From: Bryopsis sp. KO-2023
Taxonomy: Eukaryota; Chlorophyta; Ulvophyceae; Bryopsidales; Bryopsidaceae
NCBI GenBank assembly: GCA_030272585.1
Contig: BSYQ01000012.1
Span: 1,550,001-1,614,000, forward strand
DNA: 64,000 nt
Direction of reading: 5' to 3'
Below the pieces are notes generated by a model. The model worked only from the letters and a program-made list of their open reading frames with translations. It did no database searches and was not told where the DNA came from. Positions 25,051 through 33,552 of the stretch are shown here, in pieces (the first letter of the stretch is position 1; each line of letters starts with the position of its first letter). Made by a program: the position numbers and the translations under genes.

Positions 25051-26425
25051 GTTGACAATTGCGTGGTTTTCGTGTTGATTTCAGTTTTTATACTTTCACA
25101 CATTTACTTTTTCCAATTATGTGTTGGTTTTTTCTTCAAACAATTTTTTTGTCGACGTTGTTTTAGCATGGTTTTGTTTTCGTAGACTTTTTGTTTTCAA
25201 TTGTCGTCAAGCCTTTTTATTCTTGTCCATGCAAGTAGAAATTGACTTTCGATGATTGTTTTTTTTTCAAGGCATCGGTTTTCGTTTATTTAGCTTTTAG
25301 CAAGGCAAGCCTACCCTCTGGTTGATGTACCGTTCAAGGAAAATTTTTCCCCGGAGTTATTTAAAAAAACTCTTGAATCGACAGCAGTTTTTCGGGATCG
25401 CTTAAAAAAAAACTCCAAGGCTTTGTTGGATCATTTTGAGCAAAAAATGGAGTTTTAAGAAGCAAATACACAAGAATATCTTCTCAAAAAAGACACAATC
25501 TAAAAAAAGTATTTAATTTTTCAAACAAAAAACTGGCGGTTCTGACCGGATATCCTGTGGTGTCAAAAATTTTCTCGGTCAATTGTGAAGGTTCAATGAC
25601 ACACGACATCGCAAAGTTCGTGGTTAGGACATGAATAATGGTTTCAAACCCGGCTAGTCATTGCGGCTGAGGACTCTTGAGTCAGAATTTTTCGATTAAA
25701 TATTCAACGAGTCTAATGCTAAATGCCCAACTCGCTCGAAAAAAGCCACCAACATAAGGTAGAGATCAACGAGCATAAATTCTGTCAGTTGCAACTAGGA
25801 AGTGACGCCGCTAGTGTGCGAACGACATATCAACCAGTTGTTCATATCAAAACATATTTTTCCGCTTCTTTTCCTGTTCCAGGGTCACTCTATTTGTCTC
25901 TTTGCTTGGGGTTTGGGGTTTTCCTTGAACAGTATGGGCACCCTTGGATCTCGTTTTCCAATTAGAAACCTCTTTCCTGGGGAAATTTTGCTTCCATGGG
26001 GACAATCTCCCCCCCCCCCCAAAAAAAAACAAAAACAAACAGAAAGGTACATTCCTCCACGAGAATTAGTCATGATAATTACGATTAGTCATGGTAACGT
26101 CCAGCTTCCTGTTCTGGAAGATCTCTTGAGCATTGGTCTGACCATTGCTGCCATCGTCACGGCAGGAATTGTCACACAAAACGCACCCCGTTCCCACGGC
26201 AACCGCTCCACTTTTTTTAATCCTCTAAACACCAAAACCTACTCGAGCAGAGTTTTCACGCTTCGGATTTTTTTTTCTGGTAAACAGAAAAAAGTTGTTC
26301 AAGACTCCGTTTCTCCTGTTCGCGTAACAGAACAGGTCCGACTAATTTTCCCGATTTCGCTCCCTCTTTTGCGTGGGGACTCAAAGAGCCGCCTGTGTTT
26401 TCTTTATGATGGCGGGTCAGCGAAA
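25051..26425. other. No gene recognised; upstream of F-box gene
   Basis: AT-rich with homopolymer runs. An open frame extends upstream from the F-box gene (from 25802) but has unlikely composition, including a poly-C/poly-A junction at about 26010. It is probably 5' UTR or promoter. Confidence 0.4.
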
Positions 26426-27442
26426 ATGAGCGATAACGTGAGTGTTGAGTGGGAGCTCCCGAGTGGCGTTCTCGATCGAATTTTCGACGAGTTCTGCCCC
26501 AAAACTCTGGCCAGGTGCTCCTGTGTTACTAAAGCTTGGAACGATGTCACCAAAGACGACCGTTTCGCTGAAAAAGTTGGTCTAGAGAAAGCCTGGCGAT
26601 GTGGGGTGGTTGCGCCGAAATGTATCGAGTTCCACAAGACTGGGTGGACTGACAGTTGTGATATGAGGGGCGAGAAGCTCGCGATGGTCAAGGGCACGAA
26701 GATTATCTTGGTGAACGCTGAAACCGGCGAGGTCTTCACCACCACAGACGATGCCACCAGGGGGAGTTCTTGTTTGTGTTTCATCGATGGACTGCTCTTG
26801 TGCAAGTCCAGCGAAGATTTCAAAATCATGTGCGTGTTGGAAGTGCCCGAACTCGAAAAAACCTCAACTCAAGAACTCAAGAAAATCGCCTCTCTGAGGC
26901 TTCGTTTCGCAGTTGATGTGATCGTGGACGTTGGAGGATACGTGGCCTTTGCTGGTGTTGGGGGGGGGTCGAACTGTGGAGCAAGACGGATTGGACACGT
27001 GCAAAGGTTTTGAACGAGGGGGATTGGGTGTTGTCGCAAAACGATGTCCTGTGCGCGGCTTTCGCTAAGGGGGCGGCCTTGTTGATATGTGGGTTGATTA
27101 TTGGGCATCTCCAAGTGTGGAGCTTGACGCTCAAGGGGCACTCTGGTCCCGTCGAGGGCGTTGGCGCGTGTTTGTGTTTTGTTGCGTATAGGTCTTTTTT
27201 TGACGGAGGATAAGCTCACAACTGCAAGGGATGACGGGAAAATTTTGGTTTGGGATTTCTTTGCGCACTCTAGCATGCTACAAAGAGTAAGAATTTTTGA
27301 TGTGTGTTATGAGAAACTTTGTTCATATGGTTTGTTTCTGTTATCTTATGTTGTTGAAATATGGCGCCAAGAGACGAGGCTCATGAATTTCAAAGTATCG
27401 CACAAAGTATCAAAAAACACTAGAATTTCGATATCGAAATAG
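26426..27442 (+). pseudogene. F-box/WD40-like gene with two homopolymer frameshifts
   Basis: The ATG at 26426 opens directly into an F-box (LPSGVLDRIFDEFCPKTLAR, then CSCVTKAWNDVTKD, residues ~11-45). A propeller-like part follows (GTKIILVNAETGEVFTT). The frame must shift at the G run near 26959-26967 to continue into VELWSKTDWTRAKVL and LKGHSGPVEGV. It shifts again at the T run near 27193-27199 to reach LTTARDDGKILVWDF, a typical WD40 repeat end. F-box/WD40 proteins are substrate receptors of SCF ubiquitin ligases. The repeat number is too low for a full propeller, so the gene is either truncated and dying or intact with sequencing errors at homopolymers. Confidence 0.6.
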
Positions 27443-28059
27443 CGGAGCGGTGCAAAAAATGAACAAGTCGTTCGTGTGATAGAGAAGTATTCGAAATTCT
27501 ATGTGCACCACTTTCCAAGTGTGTAGGTGATGTGAATGACTCATGTTTGGAAATATCTAACGGGGGTGATATATTTTGAACGATAAAGCAACAACTAGTA
27601 TTTGGTGATGTTTCACCCAATTGATATGATCAACAAGAAGAGACTTTGCTTCCATATGAATCATCTCTTTGCTTGATGGGAAACGGAAGGACGAAACGGA
27701 AGGACAAGAGATTGGTGGGGTTTTTTTTGTTTTCCTCTTCTTCTTTTGGATTACAGCGGTGGTGTAGTTACTCATGGATATATGGTGGCATAAAAGGACA
27801 AGAGATTCCGCTGCTGCCTTCAGAATTTTTTAATATAATTATAATTATTGCTTATAAGCAAGCAAGAGGCCAAAGAAAAAAAAAGGGAACAAGAGAAAGT
27901 TATAGCGATTTTTTTCTTGGAAATTTTTCACAAACCCCTGCACAAGTTCCATCCAGCAACACGTTTGTCCTCATCGTTCCTAACATCATTTTAGAACAAT
28001 TCACCAACATCAATACGTGTTTTAAATTTCAACACAACCGTCCATTCCCCATACCCTCC
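27443..28059. other. No gene recognised
   Basis: Short frames and AT-rich sequence between the F-box gene and the left end of the DIRS element. Confidence 0.4.
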
Positions 28060-28144
28060 CATTAACCCACTTCATGAGGATCCCACCCAGAAAAGCTGGA
28101 GGAGTTCTCTTCACAAAAGGCTAAACATATTAATACTAAATGCC
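28060..28144 (-). repeat. DIRS split repeat B2 (3' end of element)
   Basis: The terminal copy of B1 over 85 bp. The outer flank (CCCATACCCTCC) has no duplication at the other end. Confidence 0.9.
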
Positions 28145-28392
28145 ATATTGGTTTACACTTCGAACTGTTTGTTTGTTTGTCCCCAAACCTAACCATTCCA
28201 AACCCTCATTAACAAGCATAAATTTGACAGACTCATTTTCCACCAAACAAAATGGACTGGAAAAAACAAAAACACAAACTTTCAGGGGAGAAAGCCCACC
28301 AGGCTGACTACCCAATATAAACCGAACAAAAAAAGGGGGGGAAAATTTTTTCCACTGAGTCCCGCGAAAAAGGAAAAAAATATATGGGCGGG

Positions 28393-28572
28393 AGAAAAAC
28401 CTCGATTGTAATATGAAAACCGCCCTCTTTTAAGCGAACTACTCCCTTGATCATTCTAAGATCCAGCCCAACTGGATCCCCAACTGGCGTCACCTGTCCC
28501 TTCCAGGGATGGCTTTTCGTCCCACCCTGAGTCATTGCGTTCTTTAACCTATCGTACTAACCGTACTAGCCA
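28393..28572 (-). repeat. DIRS split repeat A2
   Basis: The internal copy of A1. It overlaps B1 by two bases (CA), forming the B1-A2 junction expected to template the circle junction. Confidence 0.9.
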
Positions 28573-28655
28573 TTAACCCACTTCATGAGGATCCCACCCA
28601 GAAAAGCTGGAGGAGTTCTCTTCACAAAAGGCTAAACATATTAATACTAAATGCC
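28571..28655 (-). repeat. DIRS split repeat B1
   Basis: An 85-bp repeat lying just 3' of the recombinase ORF. On the plus strand it reads CATTAACCCACTTCATGAGG onward, like B2. Confidence 0.9.
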
Positions 28656-28746
28656 CCTTAACTCACAAGTAAGCAGTAAGGAATCAAATACCATGAAAAA
28701 AACGGTCCCCAGCTGTCCCTAATAACTACTTAATAAAATAATTCAG

Positions 28747-31700
28747 CTACCGTTTTTTCCATGCAAAAAATAACAAGTCGGACTCCGTCGCGACCTGCGC
28801 TTTGTCGATATACGACCAAACGGCCGTCGACGATGCAGACCACCCCCCCCAGAATTTAATGTCCCCTTCACTAATCCCAATCGCATACATTGCGGATGCG
28901 CCGCCCCGACGAAGAGAGTGATGGCCATACACACAACCCTTAGGCAATCCACTTGCGTCTCCAAAATTCAAGATAACTCTGGAGAAGCACTTCGCCACAA
29001 ATTTCGCATCCAATGAAACTGGCTCGCCAGGCAATCGCCATAATGAGGCGAGTGGAGACGTCGCCATTTCGTGATCCTGGCCCCAGTTTTCTTTCCGCGC
29101 TTTCAAAAACTTTTCAAACGCCCCGAAAACCTCTGGGCACCCCGAACAAGGAAAAAGCCTCGACCGTCGCAACTCAAAAGCATTATGCGCTTTATAGCGT
29201 CGCTCGATAAAATGTATCGTGCACTCACCCGCATCCAGTTCCAGATCCTGCAGGCGAACCGCGAACGCCGTATCCGCCCGAGCGAAGAAAAGGAAATCGA
29301 ATACCATCAATAAAAGATCTCTGACTTGAGGAAGGGTCAGATCCTGTTCCCGAACCAGAGATAGCCAAAATTGGACCGCCCTGGAGGGCACTGGCGAGTG
29401 CTGCACCGGAATCTTCTCCGGTGATTGTTCCGCCAAATCCTTGCCCCATCCCGCGATAAACCTCTTGGTCACCTCGTCCGAAAGTTTCAAGGCGCCCAAC
29501 ATAGTCCACGAGTGCATGGATTGGATCGCCGTCCAATACTGGCGCGCGGACACAGGACTCACTTTTCCTTCCTCTTTCAAAAAAGTCAAGTACTCATAAA
29601 TCTCCGGGGTTAATACAGGAAACGGGGGTTTCCCTTTGGTAGACTGCATAAAATGCCAAAATTTTCTAAACTTTGCAAAAATAGTATCCCGTCCAGACGG
29701 CGCATTCGATGCAATAATCTTGCGAACCAAATCGGGCACCACATGCAGCCGCAAAGCCACAATCTCAGACGGCCATTGTATATCCACTTCTAGCAAACGC
29801 TCCCAATCATACTGTTGCTGTCCAAACTCCTCGTTTAATACTGCGAGGACAATCTTTCGAAGGGAATTACCTTGTCCTTCCAGAACCAAACCTTCTTCGG
29901 TTTGTTGATAATCCACACTACCGAACGCCAAGGGGGGTACGGGGTCTGGTTGCACGTCCCCGGATGAGGTAAAAATGTCCCTGCTCGATCCGGGAGCCAA
30001 ATCCCTCCTTGGGCTAGGCTCATCACGTGGCGACACCACACTGCTCCGGGCCACCAAGGCAGTACCAACAGGGCACGAACTCGCGGTAGGTTGTTGAGGA
30101 AGTCGATAGTTTTCTCCAACAATCCCCAGGGTGGGTGAACGAACGAAACGCCTCTGTCCCAATCCCTCTGGGAGAGAGCATCGATGCCTGAGCTCTCGTG
30201 TTCCCAAGTTCGTGAGTTGTATTCCTCCACTTGCCGATCCCTGAGCGTGGCAAACCGGTCTATCCGAACCGGGCCAAAGTGAACCTCCAACCGACGAAAA
30301 ATAGCCGGATTGAGTCTCCAGCCATGAGACTGGAGGCGGCTCAATGCGTCTGCCTGGAAATTGTCCTGGGAGGCCACCCAACGTGGGCACAACCGCGCCC
30401 CCGTCCGCGTCAGAAATTCGACGATCTGCTGTAATACAGGAACCAGAGTCGGCTCGTACACCCGTAGCTTCTTGAGCGCCCAATAAGTTACCCTGGAGTC
30501 CGTAACCACGGATACCAGACATTTGTCGAGGCATGGTTCCCAATGCTCCAAGGCGCGCGACACTGCCGTCAGCTCCTTCCAATTGATTGACTGTTGCTGA
30601 TAGTCGGCCTGAAAAGAGCCGTGACACACTGCCCCCTGTGCTCGTCGCTCCCGCTCGTCGGTCTCCACCAAGCCTTTCAACAACGAGGCCCCCCAGCCGG
30701 TGAGGGAGGCGTCGGTTTCCAGCGTCCAATGGATCTTCCCGGCTTTCCACCGAGTTCCATTCCAGGACGCGGGAACGTTTCGCCACCACTGCAACTCCCT
30801 CCTCGCGGCTGCAGATATGGGAACCCATGAATTCCAAGTCTTCTTTTGACCGATCTGAGCGTATAAATGGCTCAAATAGAACCTGGCGGCGCTTAACGCT
30901 GGGCTGGTGCTCTGGCAAAGGCCACAGAACGATGCCACCAGTCGAACTGGGAGCTTCCAACGCTGTCGGCGCCCCCGATCGAGCAACAACCGTGCCAACC
31001 CCTGGATCCGACACAACCTTGTAACCGGTACTCGTAAAAGACATTGATTGGTATCTATTTCTAATCCCAAATGAATCCTCCTCCTGGAGGGCGAAAAATC
31101 GCTCTTGATGGGGTGGACTAACAGGCCTAAAGCCTGGAAAAATTTCTGAATCCACCTGCCCCATCGAGACAAAACCTTTTTCCCCTTGTATAACGCTAGA
31201 AAGTCGTCTAAATACACTAAAAGCGTGACGGGAATATCGGCTTTCCAAATTTTCTTCAAAATGCCCCCTGGCGGACAAGCCACTTGTCGCGGAAAACGTA
31301 AAAAGGACGACACATCCTTCATCACCTTTGTCCATACAAAGGGCGAAATACACAAACCAAACGGCAATGCACAACACTCGAATAGACGACCATTTACCAT
31401 AATCGTCAAATATTTCCTCAGCTTGGGGTGGATGGGCACATGGAAGTACGCATGTTTCAAGTCCCATTGAATCATGTGGGCGGCTTCTGGAAAATGGCCG
31501 ACCGCCGACTGCAGAGTCTCGAACCGGACTTTGGGAACCTGAATCCACTGATTGATTGGTCGTAAATCCATGATGAGCCTGTAGTCGGGAGAATCGCGTT
31601 TCTTGATCAAGAAGGCCTTGGACACCCAGCGATTCGAACGGGCCGGCCGTAACACCCCGAGATCCAAATACTCTTGTAAAATCTTGTCCCATGCTTGACC

Positions 31701-31911
31701 AGTTGCCCCCTCCATCACTGAATTCCCCTCGTGGAAGGGGGGCGGCGGTCCTGAGATCCAATTCCAATCCACCCCCTGATGCAACCATTTCATTGTGCGC
31801 CGGGAAGCTCCCATACGTCTCCAAATCGTCAACCGCTTCCTCGGCTGATTGAAGAGAAAAGTCGTCTGATCGCGAACTGGCCATTCTGCTGGCGGCCGAT
31901 ACCGCATTCAC
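28747..31911 (-). CDS. DIRS element ORF3: tyrosine recombinase (frame open far upstream)
   Basis: The recombinase occupies roughly the last 390 codons (about 28747-29920). Its core motifs are the first Arg in FFARADTAFAVRL, HxxR in YGHHSLRRGGASA and the nucleophile Tyr in AVWSYIDKA. It cuts and joins the circular DNA product at the target. The same frame stays open without a stop back to 31911, over the whole RT ORF (offset by one base). The true start is not visible. Expression may need an internal start, a frameshift or splicing. The upstream part has no recognisable domain. Confidence 0.8.
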   Translation of the reverse strand: MNAVSAASRMASSRSDDFSLQSAEEAVDDLETYGSFPAHNEMVASGGGLELDLRTAAPLPRGEFSDGGGNWSSMGQDFTRVFGSRGVTAGPFESLGVQGLLDQETRFSRLQAHHGFTTNQSVDSGSQSPVRDSAVGGRPFSRSRPHDSMGLETCVLPCAHPPQAEEIFDDYGKWSSIRVLCIAVWFVYFALCMDKGDEGCVVLFTFSATSGLSARGHFEENLESRYSRHAFSVFRRLSSVIQGEKGFVSMGQVDSEIFPGFRPVSPPHQERFFALQEEDSFGIRNRYQSMSFTSTGYKVVSDPGVGTVVARSGAPTALEAPSSTGGIVLWPLPEHQPSVKRRQVLFEPFIRSDRSKEDLEFMGSHICSREEGVAVVAKRSRVLEWNSVESREDPLDAGNRRLPHRLGGLVVERLGGDRRAGATSTGGSVSRLFSGRLSATVNQLEGADGSVARLGALGTMPRQMSGIRGYGLQGNLLGAQEATGVRADSGSCITADRRISDADGGAVVPTLGGLPGQFPGRRIEPPPVSWLETQSGYFSSVGGSLWPGSDRPVCHAQGSASGGIQLTNLGTRELRHRCSLPEGLGQRRFVRSPTLGIVGENYRLPQQPTASSCPVGTALVARSSVVSPRDEPSPRRDLAPGSSRDIFTSSGDVQPDPVPPLAFGSVDYQQTEEGLVLEGQGNSLRKIVLAVLNEEFGQQQYDWERLLEVDIQWPSEIVALRLHVVPDLVRKIIASNAPSGRDTIFAKFRKFWHFMQSTKGKPPFPVLTPEIYEYLTFLKEEGKVSPVSARQYWTAIQSMHSWTMLGALKLSDEVTKRFIAGWGKDLAEQSPEKIPVQHSPVPSRAVQFWLSLVREQDLTLPQVRDLLLMVFDFLFFARADTAFAVRLQDLELDAGECTIHFIERRYKAHNAFELRRSRLFPCSGCPEVFGAFEKFLKARKENWGQDHEMATSPLASLWRLPGEPVSLDAKFVAKCFSRVILNFGDASGLPKGCVYGHHSLRRGGASAMYAIGISEGDIKFWGGWSASSTAVWSYIDKAQVATESDLLFFAWKKR
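29835..31907 (-). CDS. DIRS element ORF2: reverse transcriptase, RNase H and adenine-methyltransferase-like domain
   Basis: 690 codons. Reverse transcriptase: LDLGVLRPARSNRWVSKAFL and PDYRLIMDLRPINQWI near residues 85-130, MIQWDLKHAYFHVPIH (~160), CCALPFGLCISPFVWTK (~190) and the catalytic YLDDFLA (~245). RNase H: acidic residues in WTLETDASLTGWGA, INWKELTAVSRALEHW, SVVTDSRVTYWAL and DNFQADALSRL. Last comes the DAM-like methyltransferase domain typical of DIRS elements, with VHPPWGLLEKTIDFLN where active enzymes have Asn/Asp-Pro-Pro-Tyr/Trp. The ATG abuts the Gag stop, suggesting reinitiation. No stop or frameshift was seen. Confidence 0.88.
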   Translation of the reverse strand: MRYRPPAEWPVRDQTTFLFNQPRKRLTIWRRMGASRRTMKWLHQGVDWNWISGPPPPFHEGNSVMEGATGQAWDKILQEYLDLGVLRPARSNRWVSKAFLIKKRDSPDYRLIMDLRPINQWIQVPKVRFETLQSAVGHFPEAAHMIQWDLKHAYFHVPIHPKLRKYLTIMVNGRLFECCALPFGLCISPFVWTKVMKDVSSFLRFPRQVACPPGGILKKIWKADIPVTLLVYLDDFLALYKGKKVLSRWGRWIQKFFQALGLLVHPIKSDFSPSRRRIHLGLEIDTNQCLLRVPVTRLCRIQGLARLLLDRGRRQRWKLPVRLVASFCGLCQSTSPALSAARFYLSHLYAQIGQKKTWNSWVPISAAARRELQWWRNVPASWNGTRWKAGKIHWTLETDASLTGWGASLLKGLVETDERERRAQGAVCHGSFQADYQQQSINWKELTAVSRALEHWEPCLDKCLVSVVTDSRVTYWALKKLRVYEPTLVPVLQQIVEFLTRTGARLCPRWVASQDNFQADALSRLQSHGWRLNPAIFRRLEVHFGPVRIDRFATLRDRQVEEYNSRTWEHESSGIDALSQRDWDRGVSFVHPPWGLLEKTIDFLNNLPRVRALLVLPWWPGAVWCRHVMSLAQGGIWLPDRAGTFLPHPGTCNQTPYPPWRSVVWIINKPKKVWFWKDKVIPFERLSSQY

Positions 31912-32606
31912 TTCTTTGGATGATTCTGATTCTGCGGAGGCTGCTGCTGTTGCTGAGCCCCAGAATTCTCGCCCTGTCCTTGCTGCGCTCCTTTACGAGA
32001 ACGACCTTTTTTCTGATCACCCCGAGAGGGCGTAGTAGCGTGCTTAACCTGCGCCCGCTGCAACTGCTCCCGAAACGAGCCGAAATATTCGTGGGCCACT
32101 GGGGCGGAATATCCCCGGAACTGAGCTCCTTGTAATCGAATCTGATTCTGCAGCCCTGCTGCTGCACCGGGAACGTCAGGGTCTTGGGAACCCCGCGTCT
32201 GTAACACCTGCCACTGGGCAACAGCTAAATCCAAGGTGCGTACTTGCGCAGACACAATCGGGTGGAGATGTTCACGCAGTGCCTTCGGAACTCCAGGGTG
32301 CGCCAAGAACCCAACCAGATTAGCAGTAGTCACAAACAGCGAATACAATACCGGGGCTGTATTCGCAATCTCCTGCCAGAAGCCTGAGCGTTTCCCCAGA
32401 GTCGATTGTAACTCTAGACCGTCCGCCGTTCGCCCGAAATCAAACCAAAGTCCCAAAGTCGCTCCTGTCGAGGGAGCCTCGACCGGGTTATTCGCCGCGG
32501 GCAAAAGGGTTGTATCCGACAATTGTCGATACAAAGCCAAATCTTGCGGGATAGAAACTCCGTAGTTTCGAGCTGCTGTGGTATACAATGGTAAAAGACG
32601 ATCCAT
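31908..32606 (-). CDS. DIRS element ORF1, Gag-like protein
   Basis: A 232-codon protein with no recognised domain, placed first in the element where Gag is expected. It starts MDRLLPLYTTAARNYG, 109 nt inside repeat A1's inner edge. It has a helical middle and ends in a basic, Gln/Asn-rich tail (KGRSRKGAQQGQGENSGAQQ) that suits nucleic-acid binding. There is no CCHC knuckle. Its TGA stop is followed at once by the ATG of the RT ORF. Confidence 0.7.
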   Translation of the reverse strand: MDRLLPLYTTAARNYGVSIPQDLALYRQLSDTTLLPAANNPVEAPSTGATLGLWFDFGRTADGLELQSTLGKRSGFWQEIANTAPVLYSLFVTTANLVGFLAHPGVPKALREHLHPIVSAQVRTLDLAVAQWQVLQTRGSQDPDVPGAAAGLQNQIRLQGAQFRGYSAPVAHEYFGSFREQLQRAQVKHATTPSRGDQKKGRSRKGAQQGQGENSGAQQQQQPPQNQNHPKK

Positions 32607-32714
32607 ACAGATGGATCAAAATGAAAACAACACAACCCTCTGGGTTGGGACGCCGCGAGCGGCAGAAAAACTATCAGTTCGAAGAACCAATACTTTCTTT
32701 GGAGATCCAAAGAA

Positions 32715-32894
32715 AGAAAAACCTCGATTGTAATATGAAAACCGCCCTCTTTTAAGCGAACTACTCCCTTGATCATTCTAAGATCCAGCCCAACTGGATC
32801 CCCAACTGGCGTCACCTGTCCCTTCCAGGGATGGCTTTTCGTCCCACCCTGAGTCATTGCGTTCTTTAACCTATCGTACTAACCGTACTAGCCA
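32715..32894 (-). repeat. DIRS split repeat A1
   Basis: A 180-bp repeat whose second copy is A2 at 28393-28572. It forms the 5' terminus of the element on the minus strand. Confidence 0.9.
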
Positions 32895-33390
32895 AACCCA
32901 ATCTGTTTCAACTGAAAAACTTCGATTGATCTGGTGGCCACCGGTGGTTCAGAGGTGCACCCCTGAACATTTTCGTGATTTTCTTGGTGGTAGACGCCGC
33001 CGCGGCTGGACAAAAGGTCCGTTTCGAGGTCTCGTGCCAAAAAAAAGAAGAAACATAAAGTTGGACACATGCGATAATACACGCAAGAAAGCTTTTCGAA
33101 CGAAAATTAAACTTAGGACCATCCCCTGAAAACACAAGTAGTTCTTTTTCAACCAAAAACGAGTAGATTGGTATGGTTGTACGATCGAGCTGATGCGTAT
33201 ATATACTGTTGCGTTCGGTTAAGTCAATTTTTACCACAGGAAAGTCGGCTGAATTGAGAGGCTGGGTTTGGATGAGTGTATGGTTTACATGAACGGTTTG
33301 GTTGGTAGGACGTAAGTCGTGTGTTTTGACCAAAAAACGTAACAAACAGGAGAAAACTGTTGTGATCGAAGCGACAGGAAAAAAAAAACA
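32895..33390. other. Downstream region of A2M paralogue B
   Basis: Lies between the A2M stop (33391) and the DIRS element. It presumably holds the 3' UTR and polyadenylation site. No further gene was seen. Confidence 0.4.
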
Positions 33391-33552
33391 CTATTTGGTG
33401 TTTTCTGCAAGCTCCAGAGAATTGAAAACCCAACCCTCCAACACAGGAAAGACAATTCCTCCGATAAGCACACCGGCCATCAGTCCGATCGCCCCAACTA
33501 GGAACTCAATAATACATTGACTGATTGTTCTCCAATCAATCTCCATGGACAG
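33391..33552 (-). other. Exon 33 of paralogue B: transmembrane anchor and short tail
   Basis: The 53 codons and stop include one long hydrophobic segment (IEFLVGAIGLMAGVLIGGIV) followed by a short tail ending ELAENTK. With an N-terminal signal peptide this predicts a type I membrane protein with the MG domains and EGF module outside. The acceptor chosen (TTATGGAG|CTG) is the one that keeps frame with exon 32. An upstream AG at about 33562 would need a different phase. Confidence 0.55.

Larger units (their letters stand above)
28060..32894 (-). mobile_element. PAT-like DIRS (tyrosine-recombinase) retrotransposon, apparently intact
   Basis: A 4835-bp element read on the minus strand. Repeat A1 (32894-32715) is followed by Gag, RT/RNase H/methyltransferase and tyrosine recombinase ORFs. 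Repeat B1 (28655-28571), repeat A2 (28572-28393), a 248-bp spacer and repeat B2 (28144-28060) come after. A copies are 180 bp each and B copies 85 bp each, nearly identical. This split direct repeat order is that of PAT-like DIRS elements, which replicate through a circular intermediate and integrate by tyrosine recombinase without a target-site duplication. None is seen at the ends. All three ORFs are open. Confidence 0.9.

Noticed and set aside
24795-25103. Repeat peptide frames over the 42-bp minisatellite on both strands
   Set aside because: The repeat length divisible by three explains the open frames.
30000-31911. Upstream two thirds of the 1054-codon DIRS frame as one large recombinase protein
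   Set aside because: It overlies the RT/RNase H ORF and shows no domain of its own. Only the last ~390 codons resemble a tyrosine recombinase.
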